Source: CAYPOY01 sp964412395 | GTDB lineage: Bacteria; Chloroflexota; Anaerolineae; B4-G1 | Length of the DNA: 21,983 nucleotides | Assembly (NCBI GenBank): GCA_964412395.1 | Contig: CAYPOY010000054.1 | Span: 1 to 21,983, forward strand | Direction of reading: 5' to 3' | Shown: in pieces, positions 1 to 7,247 of the stretch | How positions within the stretch are numbered: position 1 is the stretch's first letter | Layout: every line of letters begins with the position of its first letter | The notes under the pieces: model-generated | What the model was told of the DNA's origin: nothing | What the model saw: only the letters and a program-made list of their open reading frames with translations | Database searches by the model: none | Position numbers and translations under genes: made by a program

Positions 1-1
1 G

Positions 2-130
2 GTTCAGGTTAAATTCGGCAAAGAGATAATCGAAGGTCAAGCTCAGGACATAGACGATAACGGCTCTCTGATCATAAAGACCAAAAAGGGAGAAAGGGCG
101 GTCAGGGCGGGCGAGGTGACGGTGGTGTAA
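2..130 (+). CDS. birA: Biotin--protein ligase C-terminal fragment (birA-like), cut by window edge
   Basis: Only the last 42 codons are present, open from the left edge to a TAA stop at 128-130. The peptide has the look of the small C-terminal beta-barrel domain of biotin--[acetyl-CoA-carboxylase] ligase: a G-x-A-x-D-I-D pattern, then 'NGSLIIKTKKGE', then a terminal 'RAGEVTVV' where the family usually ends with an aGev-type motif. The family attaches biotin to the carboxyl carrier protein of acyl-CoA carboxylases in the cytoplasm. The gene converges on the minus-strand lipoprotein gene that ends at 185. The ligase catalytic domain lies outside the window, so the assignment rests on the C-terminal domain alone. 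Confidence 0.7.
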   Translation, partial: VQVKFGKEIIEGQAQDIDDNGSLIIKTKKGERAVRAGEVTVV

Positions 131-184
131 TCACCCGCACAACCCAAACGCTCCGCCCGGCAATAGCAGAGCGAGAGCGAGTTT

Positions 185-1015
185 CTATCGCGCCCGAAAT
201 CGAATCGGCAAGAGTCCGTATAATCTCAGCTTCCCGCGAGGAGAAGCGCGCGAAGTTTGAAGCTTGATCCAATCCGTTGCCCTCTGGCTTGTCCCTACCA
301 ATTTGCTCACTACCTCGGGATGTTCCTCCAGGAGTTCTTCCTTGACCACGAGCACGCTTCCTTGCACCTCGGGCCAGATATCCTGGCTGGTGAGCAGCAT
401 CCTGAAGCCAAAGTCTTCGGCCGTGGTAGCCCAGTGTTCGGGAAGGAAAGCAGCGTCAATCTGCCCCGTTTGGATAGCGAGCACCTGTTTCGGCGGGTTC
501 ATCCGCTGAACCCGGCTTAACACCTCGTCCCGGTCAAGCCCATACCCGTCTATCACTTTCTGCAGGAGAACATCCACAGGCCCGCCTTCTCTCACGCACC
601 CGATGCGAATATCGGGTTTCTCCAGGTCTTCGACAGCCCCTATCTTGTCCGGGTTGACGACCAGGCCGTAGCCGGCCCAATGCGTCCCTGCGACGATCTT
701 TATGGGCACCCCGGCGTTGGCGTAGGCGTTGATCGCCGGCACCAGGCATATATACGCCACCTCAATGTCCCCCCGGGCCAGCGCGGAAGCCAGGGCCATA
801 CCCGTTACGTAGCTCTCACAGGCCGACAGATCGAGCCCCTCCTCCTCGAACCACCCCTTGTCCTGGGCAATGTAAGCCGCAGCAGCGTGATCGTTGAATT
901 CCACCGCCACACCGATGGGCGCACTCCCCTCTCTCCGACTGCATCCTCCCAAAGGAACAGAGATGAGGAGTCCCGCGATGAGTAAAACGAGCGTTCTCCT
1001 AGTTATGCGATTCAT
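185..1015 (-). CDS. NitT/TauT-like ABC transporter substrate-binding lipoprotein, aberrant C-terminus
   Basis: The protein starts with a lipoprotein signal peptide: basic 'MNRITRRT', a hydrophobic core, then lipobox LGGC with the acylated Cys at about residue 25. The mature part follows the SsuA/THI5/NMT1-like fold: 'GVAVEFNDHAAAAYIAQDKG' and 'GWFEEEGLDL' near the N-terminus, a GDIEVAYI segment, then a second-lobe 'GCVREGGPVDVLLQK' segment. Such proteins capture sulfonates, nitrate, pyrimidine precursors or aromatic acids outside the membrane and deliver them to an ABC permease. The 276 aa are shorter than the usual 320-340, and the last roughly 24 residues are Arg-rich and unlike the family, so the C-terminus is probably truncated or frameshifted. 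No ATPase or permease gene follows. The start lies 6 bp after the stop of the molybdopterin-binding gene, so it is likely the last gene of the operon. It may no longer be functional. Confidence 0.75.
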   Translation of the reverse strand: MNRITRRTLVLLIAGLLISVPLGGCSRREGSAPIGVAVEFNDHAAAAYIAQDKGWFEEEGLDLSACESYVTGMALASALARGDIEVAYICLVPAINAYANAGVPIKIVAGTHWAGYGLVVNPDKIGAVEDLEKPDIRIGCVREGGPVDVLLQKVIDGYGLDRDEVLSRVQRMNPPKQVLAIQTGQIDAAFLPEHWATTAEDFGFRMLLTSQDIWPEVQGSVLVVKEELLEEHPEVVSKLVGTSQRATDWIKLQTSRASPRGKLRLYGLLPIRFRAR

Positions 1016-1021
1016 TTAGTC

Positions 1022-2044
1022 CTACTTTCCGAAGGGACAAACAGGGAAGGAACACTGGTCGCACCCAAGACACAACCCGCCATGCCCCAGAGAGACGATA
1101 TCCTCCCTGGAGAGCCTCTCCCCGGCCAGGACACGGGGGAGAATGAGATCAAGAATGGTTCTCGGATTGTAGATCACACAGGCCGGAGCGCCTAGCACAG
1201 GGATGTCTTGCCACATGCCGTAGAAGAACATCGCCCCAGGAAGAACGGGAGCGCCATAAGAGACCGTCTTCGTCCCGCTTCTTCTGATCCCTTCTACGGA
1301 CACATCATCCGGGTCTACGGAGAACCCTCCACAAACGACGATGACGTCGCAGCCCTGCTTGCCCATGTCAGAGACAGCCAGGGCCACCTGGTCTGCGTCG
1401 TCGGGCACTATGACCTGACGACTTACGAACGAGCCCCATTCCGCGGCCTTCCGCTGGATGACCTTGCCAAATCCGTCTCTGATCCTCCCCTCGAATACCT
1501 CCGTCCCGGTGATGACCACCCCGATTCTCTTTTGTTCAAAGGGGGCTACCTCTAGGATCTTGCCTCTCTCCTGGCACATTCGCTCAATCCTGCATACCTT
1601 GGTTTCGGCAGTGAAGAGAGGAATGATCCTCGTCGCGGCCACCACCATACCGACCTGGCAAACGGTGTGATCGTGTAGGGTCGCTACGATGGTCTCTTCA
1701 AGAGCGTTGACATCCTCCAGCAGGGAAGTGTTGATGCTCAGCACTCCTGTGCTCTCTGCACGGATCTCGACCTTCCCTTCGCTGGGCGTGCCAATCTCCA
1801 GATTTGGGCCGCTTATCGCCTCGGCGATGCGAAGGGCTGCGTCCTCCTCGTGAACCTCGTCATCTCCCAACTCCATGACATAGACGTGCTCCTCACCTAC
1901 GTCGCGCAGAGCAGGTAGGTCCTCCTCCTTGATGAGATGCCCCCTTCGGAAGCCCGGACCCTTGAACTCGCCGGGAACTACCTTGGTTACGTCGTGACCT
2001 AAGGCCATTCCCACAGCTTTATCTATTCTTACTTTCTTCAGCAT
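1022..2044 (-). CDS. Molybdopterin-binding domain (MoaB/MoeA/MogA-like) protein with Cys-rich tail
   Basis: I chose ATG 2044 because GGGGGAAGAG lies just upstream; a longer reading frame from 2080 has no comparable ribosome-binding site. The 340-aa protein has an N-terminal region with 'GMALGHDVTKVVPGEFKG', as in proteins that flank molybdenum hydroxylase operons. Its MoCF/molybdopterin-binding domain begins at about residue 175 with 'RIGVVITGTEVFEGRIRDGF' and continues through 'DVIVVCGGFSVDPDDVSVEG' and 'PVLPGAMFFYG'. The C-terminus ends in a Cys cluster, C-L-G-C-D-Q-C then PVCPFGK. The family binds molybdopterin or its adenylate during cofactor synthesis or insertion. Its place in the operon makes maturation of the Mo hydroxylase encoded upstream the most economical role, but this is inferred. 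Whether the tail binds a metal cannot be told. Confidence 0.8.
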   Translation of the reverse strand: MLKKVRIDKAVGMALGHDVTKVVPGEFKGPGFRRGHLIKEEDLPALRDVGEEHVYVMELGDDEVHEEDAALRIAEAISGPNLEIGTPSEGKVEIRAESTGVLSINTSLLEDVNALEETIVATLHDHTVCQVGMVVAATRIIPLFTAETKVCRIERMCQERGKILEVAPFEQKRIGVVITGTEVFEGRIRDGFGKVIQRKAAEWGSFVSRQVIVPDDADQVALAVSDMGKQGCDVIVVCGGFSVDPDDVSVEGIRRSGTKTVSYGAPVLPGAMFFYGMWQDIPVLGAPACVIYNPRTILDLILPRVLAGERLSREDIVSLGHGGLCLGCDQCSFPVCPFGK

Positions 2045-2262
2045 TTCTCTTCCCCCACGGAGTCCATTACCAGCTCTCACACAACCTTAGCCAAATGAAG
2101 AGACCCGAATCTCGTTCGTGGTCAGCGTGCAGAGAGGTAAGCGGACGAAGCCACCATTGCTGTCAGCAGGCTCTTGGCCACGACGAGGTCTTTGAACCAG
2201 CCCTGTGATGCTTCCAGCACCAAAGAGGTGATGCATGGATGTATTTTTTCTCCCCTTGTGGA
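2045..2262 (-). other. Intergenic stretch with short ORF and possible coding relic
   Basis: This 218-bp gap separates UxaA copy 1 from the molybdopterin-binding gene. A 49-codon ORF from ATG 2236 to a stop at 2087 has an AAGGGGAG sequence about 10 nt upstream, but the peptide matches nothing I know. In the frame of the preceding UxaA gene, past its stop, a protein-like stretch includes 'LEASQGWFKDLVVAKSLLTA' and ends near 2117. This could be the tail of a lost gene. Neither reading is secure. Confidence 0.3.
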
Positions 2263-3423
2263 CTAGATGATCGGTCCCAGGGTGTAGATGTCCATGGACT
2301 TGTTGTATCCGATCTCCTCGCCCCTGGTCACCTCGCCGGATAGCACCCGCAGGAGTTTCTGGAGGCTTTCTTCTCCAACCTCTTCCAGGGACAGCTCCCC
2401 GGTGATGATCTTCCCAGCGTTGATGTCCATATCGTTGGCCATCCGCTCGTACGTGAGGGGATTGCCGCAAATTTTGATCACCGGCACGATGGGGAAGCCC
2501 TGAGGAGCGCCCCTGCCAGTGGAGAACAGGATAGCCTGGGAACCGCCGATGGCCATGGCGGTGAGCACCTCTATCTCTCTGCCCGGAGTGTCCTTCACGA
2601 AAAGTCCTTTGCGATTGGGCTTCTCGGTATACCCCAGGACCCCTTCGATGGTGCGGGTTCCCGACTTGACGATGGCACCGAGGGATTTCTCCTCGATGGA
2701 ACTGAGGCCGCCCTCGATATTCCCGGGGGTAGGCTGTCCCTTCCGCATGTCCACTCCCATGGACTTTGCTCGCTCCTCCATGTTATGGACAATCTCGTAG
2801 ATCTTGTCGGCTACCTCCTGGTTCTTCGCCCGCCGCGCCAGGATGTGCTCGGCGCCGATGAACTCGGTCGTCTCCCCGAAGATGGCGGTGCCGCCGGCGT
2901 CAACGACTCTGTCCGCTACGTAGCCGATGGCCGGGTTGGAGGCAATACCCGAAGTCGTATCCGAGGCGCCGCACTTGATGCCCATCGTCAGGTGGCTCAG
3001 GTCCACTTCCTCCCGTTCAATGTGGGAGATCTTCAAGGCCATCTTCTGCACAAGGTCGACGCCGCGTTGGACGGTTTTGGTAGTGCCGCCTATCTGCTGG
3101 AAGTTGATGATCTCCACCGGCTTGCCCGTGGCAGCGATCTCTTCCACGAGCCGGCCGGCGTCCACGCCCTCGCAGCCGAGGCTCACCACGAGAACCGCTC
3201 CCGAATTCGGGTTTTGCCCGATCTTGATCAGGGCATCGGTTATCATCTCCAGGTCGGGAGGAAGCTGGCAGCAACCTTGATGGTGGAAGATGCCTCGGGA
3301 ACTTTGCGTCATGCCGACGATGTTCTCGACAACTTCATTGACGCAGACGACACTGGGGATGACGGTGACATAGTTTCTGGATCCTACCTCTCCGTTCTCC
3401 CGCACAAACCCTCTGAACTTCAT
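2263..3423 (-). CDS. UxaA-family lyase large subunit, copy 1 (orphan duplicate)
   Basis: This copy encodes the same 386 residues as the copy at 3743-4903. Family features include 'RNYVTVIPSVVC' near residue 16, HHQGCCQ at 47-53, 'SLGCEGVD' at 81-88, GGTTKT at 112-117, KCGASDTTSG at 150-159, and the late 'IEEKSLGAIVKSG' and 'DINAGKIITG' segments. The UxaA/GarD superfamily includes altronate and galactarate dehydratases and the sulfolactate sulfo-lyase large subunit SuyB; the short length fits the split, two-subunit type. The start at 3423 keeps the ribosome-binding site shared with copy 2 (AAAGGGGGAAG); an upstream TTG at 3474 only adds residues translated from junction sequence. No small subunit gene precedes this copy, only about 29 bp of its 3' end, so copy 1 derives from a copy-2-like arrangement. 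It would have to share the single small subunit. Confidence 0.88.
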   Translation of the reverse strand: MKFRGFVRENGEVGSRNYVTVIPSVVCVNEVVENIVGMTQSSRGIFHHQGCCQLPPDLEMITDALIKIGQNPNSGAVLVVSLGCEGVDAGRLVEEIAATGKPVEIINFQQIGGTTKTVQRGVDLVQKMALKISHIEREEVDLSHLTMGIKCGASDTTSGIASNPAIGYVADRVVDAGGTAIFGETTEFIGAEHILARRAKNQEVADKIYEIVHNMEERAKSMGVDMRKGQPTPGNIEGGLSSIEEKSLGAIVKSGTRTIEGVLGYTEKPNRKGLFVKDTPGREIEVLTAMAIGGSQAILFSTGRGAPQGFPIVPVIKICGNPLTYERMANDMDINAGKIITGELSLEEVGEESLQKLLRVLSGEVTRGEEIGYNKSMDIYTLGPII

Positions 3424-3451
3424 TGTTCTTCCCCCTTTCTCTCCTGCCAGT
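2263..3451. repeat. Direct repeat of 1189 bp, left copy
   Basis: The segment matches 3743-4931 at a constant offset of 1480 bp. The conceptual translations are identical in several frames on both strands, so the nucleotide sequence is essentially identical. The only difference I found is C at 3432 against T at 4912, in the leader before the start codon. The left boundary falls exactly at the TAG stop of the large-subunit gene. The right boundary lies about 29 bp inside the 3' end of the small-subunit gene. Confidence 0.95.
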
Positions 3452-3592
3452 ATCAAGAAAGAAGGATTAGCCAACCTCGGTCACGCTAGCTTGGCGCGTA
3501 TTCTCGACCAAAGTGCGCTCGAGCCGTGGCGCTACCGCTACTGGCTCTTCCCACGAGACCCTGATTTTGTCAGCAAAGCCCTGATTGACTGA
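3452..3592 (+). pseudogene. IS630-type transposase fragment
   Basis: An open plus-strand frame of 46 codons begins exactly where the left UxaA repeat ends and stops at TGA 3590-3592. It reads through 'LGHASLARILDQSALEPWRY' and then 'RYWLFPRDPDFVSKA'. This resembles the helix-turn-helix/linker region of IS630-family (Tc1/mariner-like DDE) transposases, which commonly have a 'pWrYRyWifPRDP.F..KA' block before the catalytic domain. There is no start codon, and neither the N-terminal part nor the DDE domain is present, so this is a relic. It suggests an insertion sequence was involved when the flanking gene was duplicated, but it does not prove that. Confidence 0.65.
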
Positions 3593-3733
3593 CAAGTCTT
3601 TTAGGACGCAGATTCACGCAGATTTTCGCAGATTATCTGCCGATAAAACCAGAAAATCAGCGTTCATCAGCGTTAATCTGCGTCCCATTTCTTGCTCCCA
3701 GGGCCAATCCAGAGTTTTGTCAGTCAACCAGGG
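3579..3733. repeat. 155-bp MITE-like element with terminal inverted repeats and GCAGATT iterations
   Basis: The ends are 17-bp inverted repeats, 3579-3595 and 3717-3733, matching at 16 of 17 positions around the core TTGACTGACAA/TTGTCAGTCAA. Inside is a second perfect 11-bp inverted repeat, GGACGCAGATT at 3604-3614 and AATCTGCGTCC at 3675-3685. Between these the left arm repeats CGCAGATT-like units with 10-bp spacing. It has no coding capacity. No target-site duplication is evident. The whole could fold into a long imperfect hairpin. It overlaps the end of the transposase relic. Confidence 0.65.
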
Positions 3734-3742
3734 GATGGACCT

Positions 3743-4903
3743 CTAGATGATCGGTCCCAGGGTGTAGATGTCCATGGACTTGTTGTATCCGATCTCCTCG
3801 CCCCTGGTCACCTCGCCGGATAGCACCCGCAGGAGTTTCTGGAGGCTTTCTTCTCCAACCTCTTCCAGGGACAGCTCCCCGGTGATGATCTTCCCAGCGT
3901 TGATGTCCATATCGTTGGCCATCCGCTCGTACGTGAGGGGATTGCCGCAAATTTTGATCACCGGCACGATGGGGAAGCCCTGAGGAGCGCCCCTGCCAGT
4001 GGAGAACAGGATAGCCTGGGAACCGCCGATGGCCATGGCGGTGAGCACCTCTATCTCTCTGCCCGGAGTGTCCTTCACGAAAAGTCCTTTGCGATTGGGC
4101 TTCTCGGTATACCCCAGGACCCCTTCGATGGTGCGGGTTCCCGACTTGACGATGGCACCGAGGGATTTCTCCTCGATGGAACTGAGGCCGCCCTCGATAT
4201 TCCCGGGGGTAGGCTGTCCCTTCCGCATGTCCACTCCCATGGACTTTGCTCGCTCCTCCATGTTATGGACAATCTCGTAGATCTTGTCGGCTACCTCCTG
4301 GTTCTTCGCCCGCCGCGCCAGGATGTGCTCGGCGCCGATGAACTCGGTCGTCTCCCCGAAGATGGCGGTGCCGCCGGCGTCAACGACTCTGTCCGCTACG
4401 TAGCCGATGGCCGGGTTGGAGGCAATACCCGAAGTCGTATCCGAGGCGCCGCACTTGATGCCCATCGTCAGGTGGCTCAGGTCCACTTCCTCCCGTTCAA
4501 TGTGGGAGATCTTCAAGGCCATCTTCTGCACAAGGTCGACGCCGCGTTGGACGGTTTTGGTAGTGCCGCCTATCTGCTGGAAGTTGATGATCTCCACCGG
4601 CTTGCCCGTGGCAGCGATCTCTTCCACGAGCCGGCCGGCGTCCACGCCCTCGCAGCCGAGGCTCACCACGAGAACCGCTCCCGAATTCGGGTTTTGCCCG
4701 ATCTTGATCAGGGCATCGGTTATCATCTCCAGGTCGGGAGGAAGCTGGCAGCAACCTTGATGGTGGAAGATGCCTCGGGAACTTTGCGTCATGCCGACGA
4801 TGTTCTCGACAACTTCATTGACGCAGACGACACTGGGGATGACGGTGACATAGTTTCTGGATCCTACCTCTCCGTTCTCCCGCACAAACCCTCTGAACTT
4901 CAT
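3743..4903 (-). CDS. UxaA-family lyase large subunit, copy 2 (in operon with small subunit)
   Basis: This 386-aa protein is identical to copy 1 and is probably the parental locus, because its start ATG overlaps the TGA stop of the small-subunit gene (ATGA at 4900-4903), an arrangement that favours coupled translation. The conserved Cys/His/Glu-rich motifs (HHQGCCQ, SLGCEG, KCGASD, 'GETTEFIGAEHIL') are those of the UxaA/GarD/SuyB superfamily, whose characterised members are metal-dependent (iron in several) lyases acting on hydroxyacids. Known reactions are dehydration of altronate or galactarate and desulfonation of 3-sulfolactate; the split small/large organisation is typical of sulfo-lyase and several uncharacterised relatives. 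The substrate here is unknown. The adjacent ETF and molybdenum hydroxylase genes argue against simple sugar-acid catabolism. Confidence 0.9.
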   Translation of the reverse strand: MKFRGFVRENGEVGSRNYVTVIPSVVCVNEVVENIVGMTQSSRGIFHHQGCCQLPPDLEMITDALIKIGQNPNSGAVLVVSLGCEGVDAGRLVEEIAATGKPVEIINFQQIGGTTKTVQRGVDLVQKMALKISHIEREEVDLSHLTMGIKCGASDTTSGIASNPAIGYVADRVVDAGGTAIFGETTEFIGAEHILARRAKNQEVADKIYEIVHNMEERAKSMGVDMRKGQPTPGNIEGGLSSIEEKSLGAIVKSGTRTIEGVLGYTEKPNRKGLFVKDTPGREIEVLTAMAIGGSQAILFSTGRGAPQGFPIVPVIKICGNPLTYERMANDMDINAGKIITGELSLEEVGEESLQKLLRVLSGEVTRGEEIGYNKSMDIYTLGPII

Positions 4904-4931
4904 TGTTCTTCTCCCTTTCTCTCCTGCCAGT
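3743..4931. repeat. Direct repeat of 1189 bp, right copy
   Basis: This is the partner of 2263-3451. It contains the full large-subunit gene plus the last roughly 29 bp of the small-subunit gene. Its right edge runs on into the intact operon. Its left edge abuts the interval with the transposase relic and the inverted-repeat element. Confidence 0.95.
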
Positions 4932-5223
4932 CACCCCTGCCTCGAGCGCTCTGCAGGTTGTGCACATGCACCCATTCACCTTCGGTTATCGGAGCGGTGG
5001 AAATCCCGATCTCCTCGCCGTACTTGGTGATCGCTTCACCTTCCTGAATATCCTCTACGGCGATCTTGTGACCATAGGGAATACCGGTCAGCGCCTCGAT
5101 GTGACTTACAGAGCCGTCTTTCTTGAGGATCTCTATGGTCTGGCCTTTTTCGACGTCGTTGAAGATGGTGGCTACATTGTCTCTGTCGTCAAGGCGCAAA
5201 CCAACTACCTTCTCGGTTTTCAT
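4900..5223 (-). CDS. UxaA-family small subunit (SAF domain)
   Basis: I chose ATG 5223 because AAGGAGA lies about 9 nt upstream, giving 107 aa. The protein has the compact SAF fold of the UxaA N-terminal domain or of the sulfolactate sulfo-lyase small subunit SuyA: 'RLDDRDNVATIFNDVEKGQT', then 'GIPYGHKIAVEDIQEGEAIT', then 'KYGEEIGISTAPITEGEWVH' leading to 'VHVHNLQSARG'. In the family this small domain packs on the large subunit, and its 'G.Ki....i..G..i.kYGe.IG' loop with a 'VH.HN' end lies near the active site. The stop overlaps the start of the large subunit. The last residues after 'SARGRG' are specific to this locus. Assignment to the family is firm; the substrate is not known. Confidence 0.88.
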   Translation of the reverse strand: MKTEKVVGLRLDDRDNVATIFNDVEKGQTIEILKKDGSVSHIEALTGIPYGHKIAVEDIQEGEAITKYGEEIGISTAPITEGEWVHVHNLQSARGRGDWQERKGEEQ

Positions 5224-5322
5224 CTCATATTCTCCTTTCGTCTCTTCCCGTGGTGCGACCAATCGCTTCCGTTCCAGGCAGATTCAGGACAGCGCTTCCC
5301 TGGAACAGCCTTGCGTCGCCTG

Positions 5323-6339
5323 CTAGTCACTTGTCTCTCCTTTTTCTTCCTTGAGCTCCCTGAGGAAGCATGGAATAACGTCACAAACGTCGGCTACGAT
5401 GCCAAAGTCGCAAACCTCGAACACCGGAGCCTCCTCGTCCTTGTTGACAGCCACCACCGTCTCGGCTCGGGTGAACCCCATGACCCAGTGGTTCGCTCCC
5501 GAGGCGCCAAAGCTAAGAAGCAGTTTCGGGCTAATAGTCTTGCCGCTGGTGCCGATCAAGTTGCTCTCTGGAATCCAGCCTTCCTCCAAGGCAGGCCTGG
5601 TGCCGCCGACGGCCGCGTCGAGGCAAGAGGCGAGCTCTTTGAGGGGTGCGAAGTCACCGATGGCCTTCATGCCGTAGCCGCCGGCCACCACTACGTCGGC
5701 CTTCTCCAAGGGAAGGCCAGCAGGCGGATTCTCGACCATCTCCACGGTCCTGGCCCTCATGTCCACGTCCCGTAAGTCTGCCTCGAGGCGAATGATCTCG
5801 CCCGAGGGATCCTCGCAGGTGCACGGCTTTTCAGCCACACCAGCGCTGACAGTGGCCATCTGGGGAGACCGCTTTGGGCAGACGATCTTGACACAGATGC
5901 CGCCGCCAAAGCCGGGGACGGAGGCAATCAGCTTCGGTTCCCCGTCCCAATCTTCAATGCAGAGCTCGCAGCAGTGCGCCGTCAGCCCCGTCTTAACCTG
6001 GGCGGCGATGCTGGGTGCCAGTTCCATGCCAGTGGCAGTGGCGCCGAGCAACATGATCTCGGGTCTGTGTTCTTCGACGAGATCGCTGATTGCCTTGGTG
6101 TAGGCACCACTCTGGTAGAGTTTCAGGCGCGGGTCGGTGATGAGGTATACCTTGTCAACGCCATAGGAGATCAGCTCCTCGGCAAGCCCGTCCACCTCTT
6201 CACCAACCAGGACAGCGGCGGAGGCGCCGTTGTTTTCCTTTGCCAGCTCCATGGCCTTGCCGAGCAGTTCCACAGAGACGTCCATCAGCCGGCCGTTCCG
6301 CTGTTCCGCCCATACCCATACTTCTTTGCTCGTACTCAT
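5323..6339 (-). CDS. etfA: Electron transfer flavoprotein alpha subunit
   Basis: This 338-aa protein has the standard length and the C-terminal FAD-binding domain of EtfA: 'VVAGGYGMKAIGDFAPLKEL', 'VGGTRPALEEGWIP', 'NLIGTSGKTISPKLL', 'SFGASGANHWVMGF' and 'VVAVNKDEEAPVFEVCDFGI'. ETF takes electrons from flavin dehydrogenases or, in bifurcating forms, splits them between quinone and ferredoxin. The usual 'QIGQTGK' appears here as 'LIGTSGK' and 'SGAIQH' as 'SGANHW', so the FAD environment is divergent. The gene lies 17 bp after etfB and is preceded by GGGGAGAAG. In this operon it probably carries electrons from the molybdenum hydroxylase or from a partner dehydrogenase encoded elsewhere. Confidence 0.93.
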   Translation of the reverse strand: MSTSKEVWVWAEQRNGRLMDVSVELLGKAMELAKENNGASAAVLVGEEVDGLAEELISYGVDKVYLITDPRLKLYQSGAYTKAISDLVEEHRPEIMLLGATATGMELAPSIAAQVKTGLTAHCCELCIEDWDGEPKLIASVPGFGGGICVKIVCPKRSPQMATVSAGVAEKPCTCEDPSGEIIRLEADLRDVDMRARTVEMVENPPAGLPLEKADVVVAGGYGMKAIGDFAPLKELASCLDAAVGGTRPALEEGWIPESNLIGTSGKTISPKLLLSFGASGANHWVMGFTRAETVVAVNKDEEAPVFEVCDFGIVADVCDVIPCFLRELKEEKGETSD

Positions 6340-6356
6340 CTCAAAGTCTTCTCCCC

Positions 6357-7157
6357 TTAGAGCAGCCCCTCGTTGCGTAGCTCAGCGATAACAGCCTTCA
6401 CCATCTCCTCCGGGGTCCCAGTGAGGACTTTTTGTCGGCGTTCTATCTTCTGCTCGTACATGCCCGCGACTCTTGTTGGAGACCCATCGAGGCCGAGGTT
6501 CGCCGCCGGGACACCGATGTCATCCGCTTGCCACTCCTTGTACTCTTTCTCGAGCAGCGTCATGATGCCCTCGGCCGTCGGTTGCCGGGGAACGTTGATC
6601 TCCGCCAGTACTGCAACGAGGGCGGGAAGCCCCATCTCGATGGTCAGATGGCCGTACTCGATTGCCCGAGTCAAGGTCAGGGTCTCGTCATCCTTGAAGT
6701 CGATCTGACGAACGTAGGTTGCGTGGGGCATACCCAGGAGTTCGGCAAGCTGCGGGCCGACCTGATGGGTGTCGCCGTCGGCGGCTGCGTTGCCACAGAG
6801 AACGAGAGCGACCTCGCCGAGCTTCTCGATGGCACCGGCCAGGGCGTAGGCCGTGGCGAGACTGTCGGCGCCGGCAAAGGCCTTGTCGCAGAGGAGGATG
6901 GCTTCGTCGGCTCCGAGGATAAGGGCCCAGTCGAGAACCTCCTTGGCCTGAGGCGGCCCCATGCTCACGGTGGTTACCTTTCCCGAGAAGCGTTCCCGGA
7001 TCCTCAGGGCCTCCTCCAGAGCGTTCTCGTCCATAGGATTCAATATCGAGGGAACCTTCTCCCTCCGAATTCTGCCTGACGCCGGATCGATGGTGATTTC
7101 ATTGAAGTAGTCAGGGTCGGCCACCTGCTTAACGCAGACGACGATGTTCAACGGCAT
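6357..7157 (-). CDS. etfB: Electron transfer flavoprotein beta subunit
   Basis: This 266-aa protein starts at ATG 7157 behind AAGGAGT. It shows EtfB hallmarks: 'IVVCVKQVADPDYFNEITID' at the N-terminus, 'ILNPMDENALEEALRI' at about residues 38-53, an 'SMGPPQAKEVLDWALILGAD' stretch, the 'AADGDTHQVGPQLAELLG' nucleotide-binding loop, and the C-terminal 'EMVKAVIAEL' recognition-helix region. It pairs with EtfA just downstream. EtfB carries AMP in conventional ETFs or a second FAD in bifurcating ETFs; I cannot decide between these by eye. Linkage to a molybdenum hydroxylase is less common than linkage to acyl-CoA dehydrogenases. Confidence 0.93.
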   Translation of the reverse strand: MPLNIVVCVKQVADPDYFNEITIDPASGRIRREKVPSILNPMDENALEEALRIRERFSGKVTTVSMGPPQAKEVLDWALILGADEAILLCDKAFAGADSLATAYALAGAIEKLGEVALVLCGNAAADGDTHQVGPQLAELLGMPHATYVRQIDFKDDETLTLTRAIEYGHLTIEMGLPALVAVLAEINVPRQPTAEGIMTLLEKEYKEWQADDIGVPAANLGLDGSPTRVAGMYEQKIERRQKVLTGTPEEMVKAVIAELRNEGLL

Positions 7158-7247
7158 GTGTTACTACTCCTTGTCTTTGCGGTCACGTGCTCGGGCCTTA
7201 GTCACAGATGGATTCAGAAGACAAAGGCTGCCGGTCGAGGTCGCAAG

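Noticed and set aside
3424..3474. Longer start (TTG 3474) for UxaA copy 1
   Set aside because: The extra 17 residues come from junction sequence; the ribosome-binding site and the identical copy 2 support ATG 3423.
4903..5775. 290-codon plus-strand open frame opposite the small UxaA subunit and etfA
   Set aside because: It is a shadow frame of well-supported minus-strand genes and has no family features.
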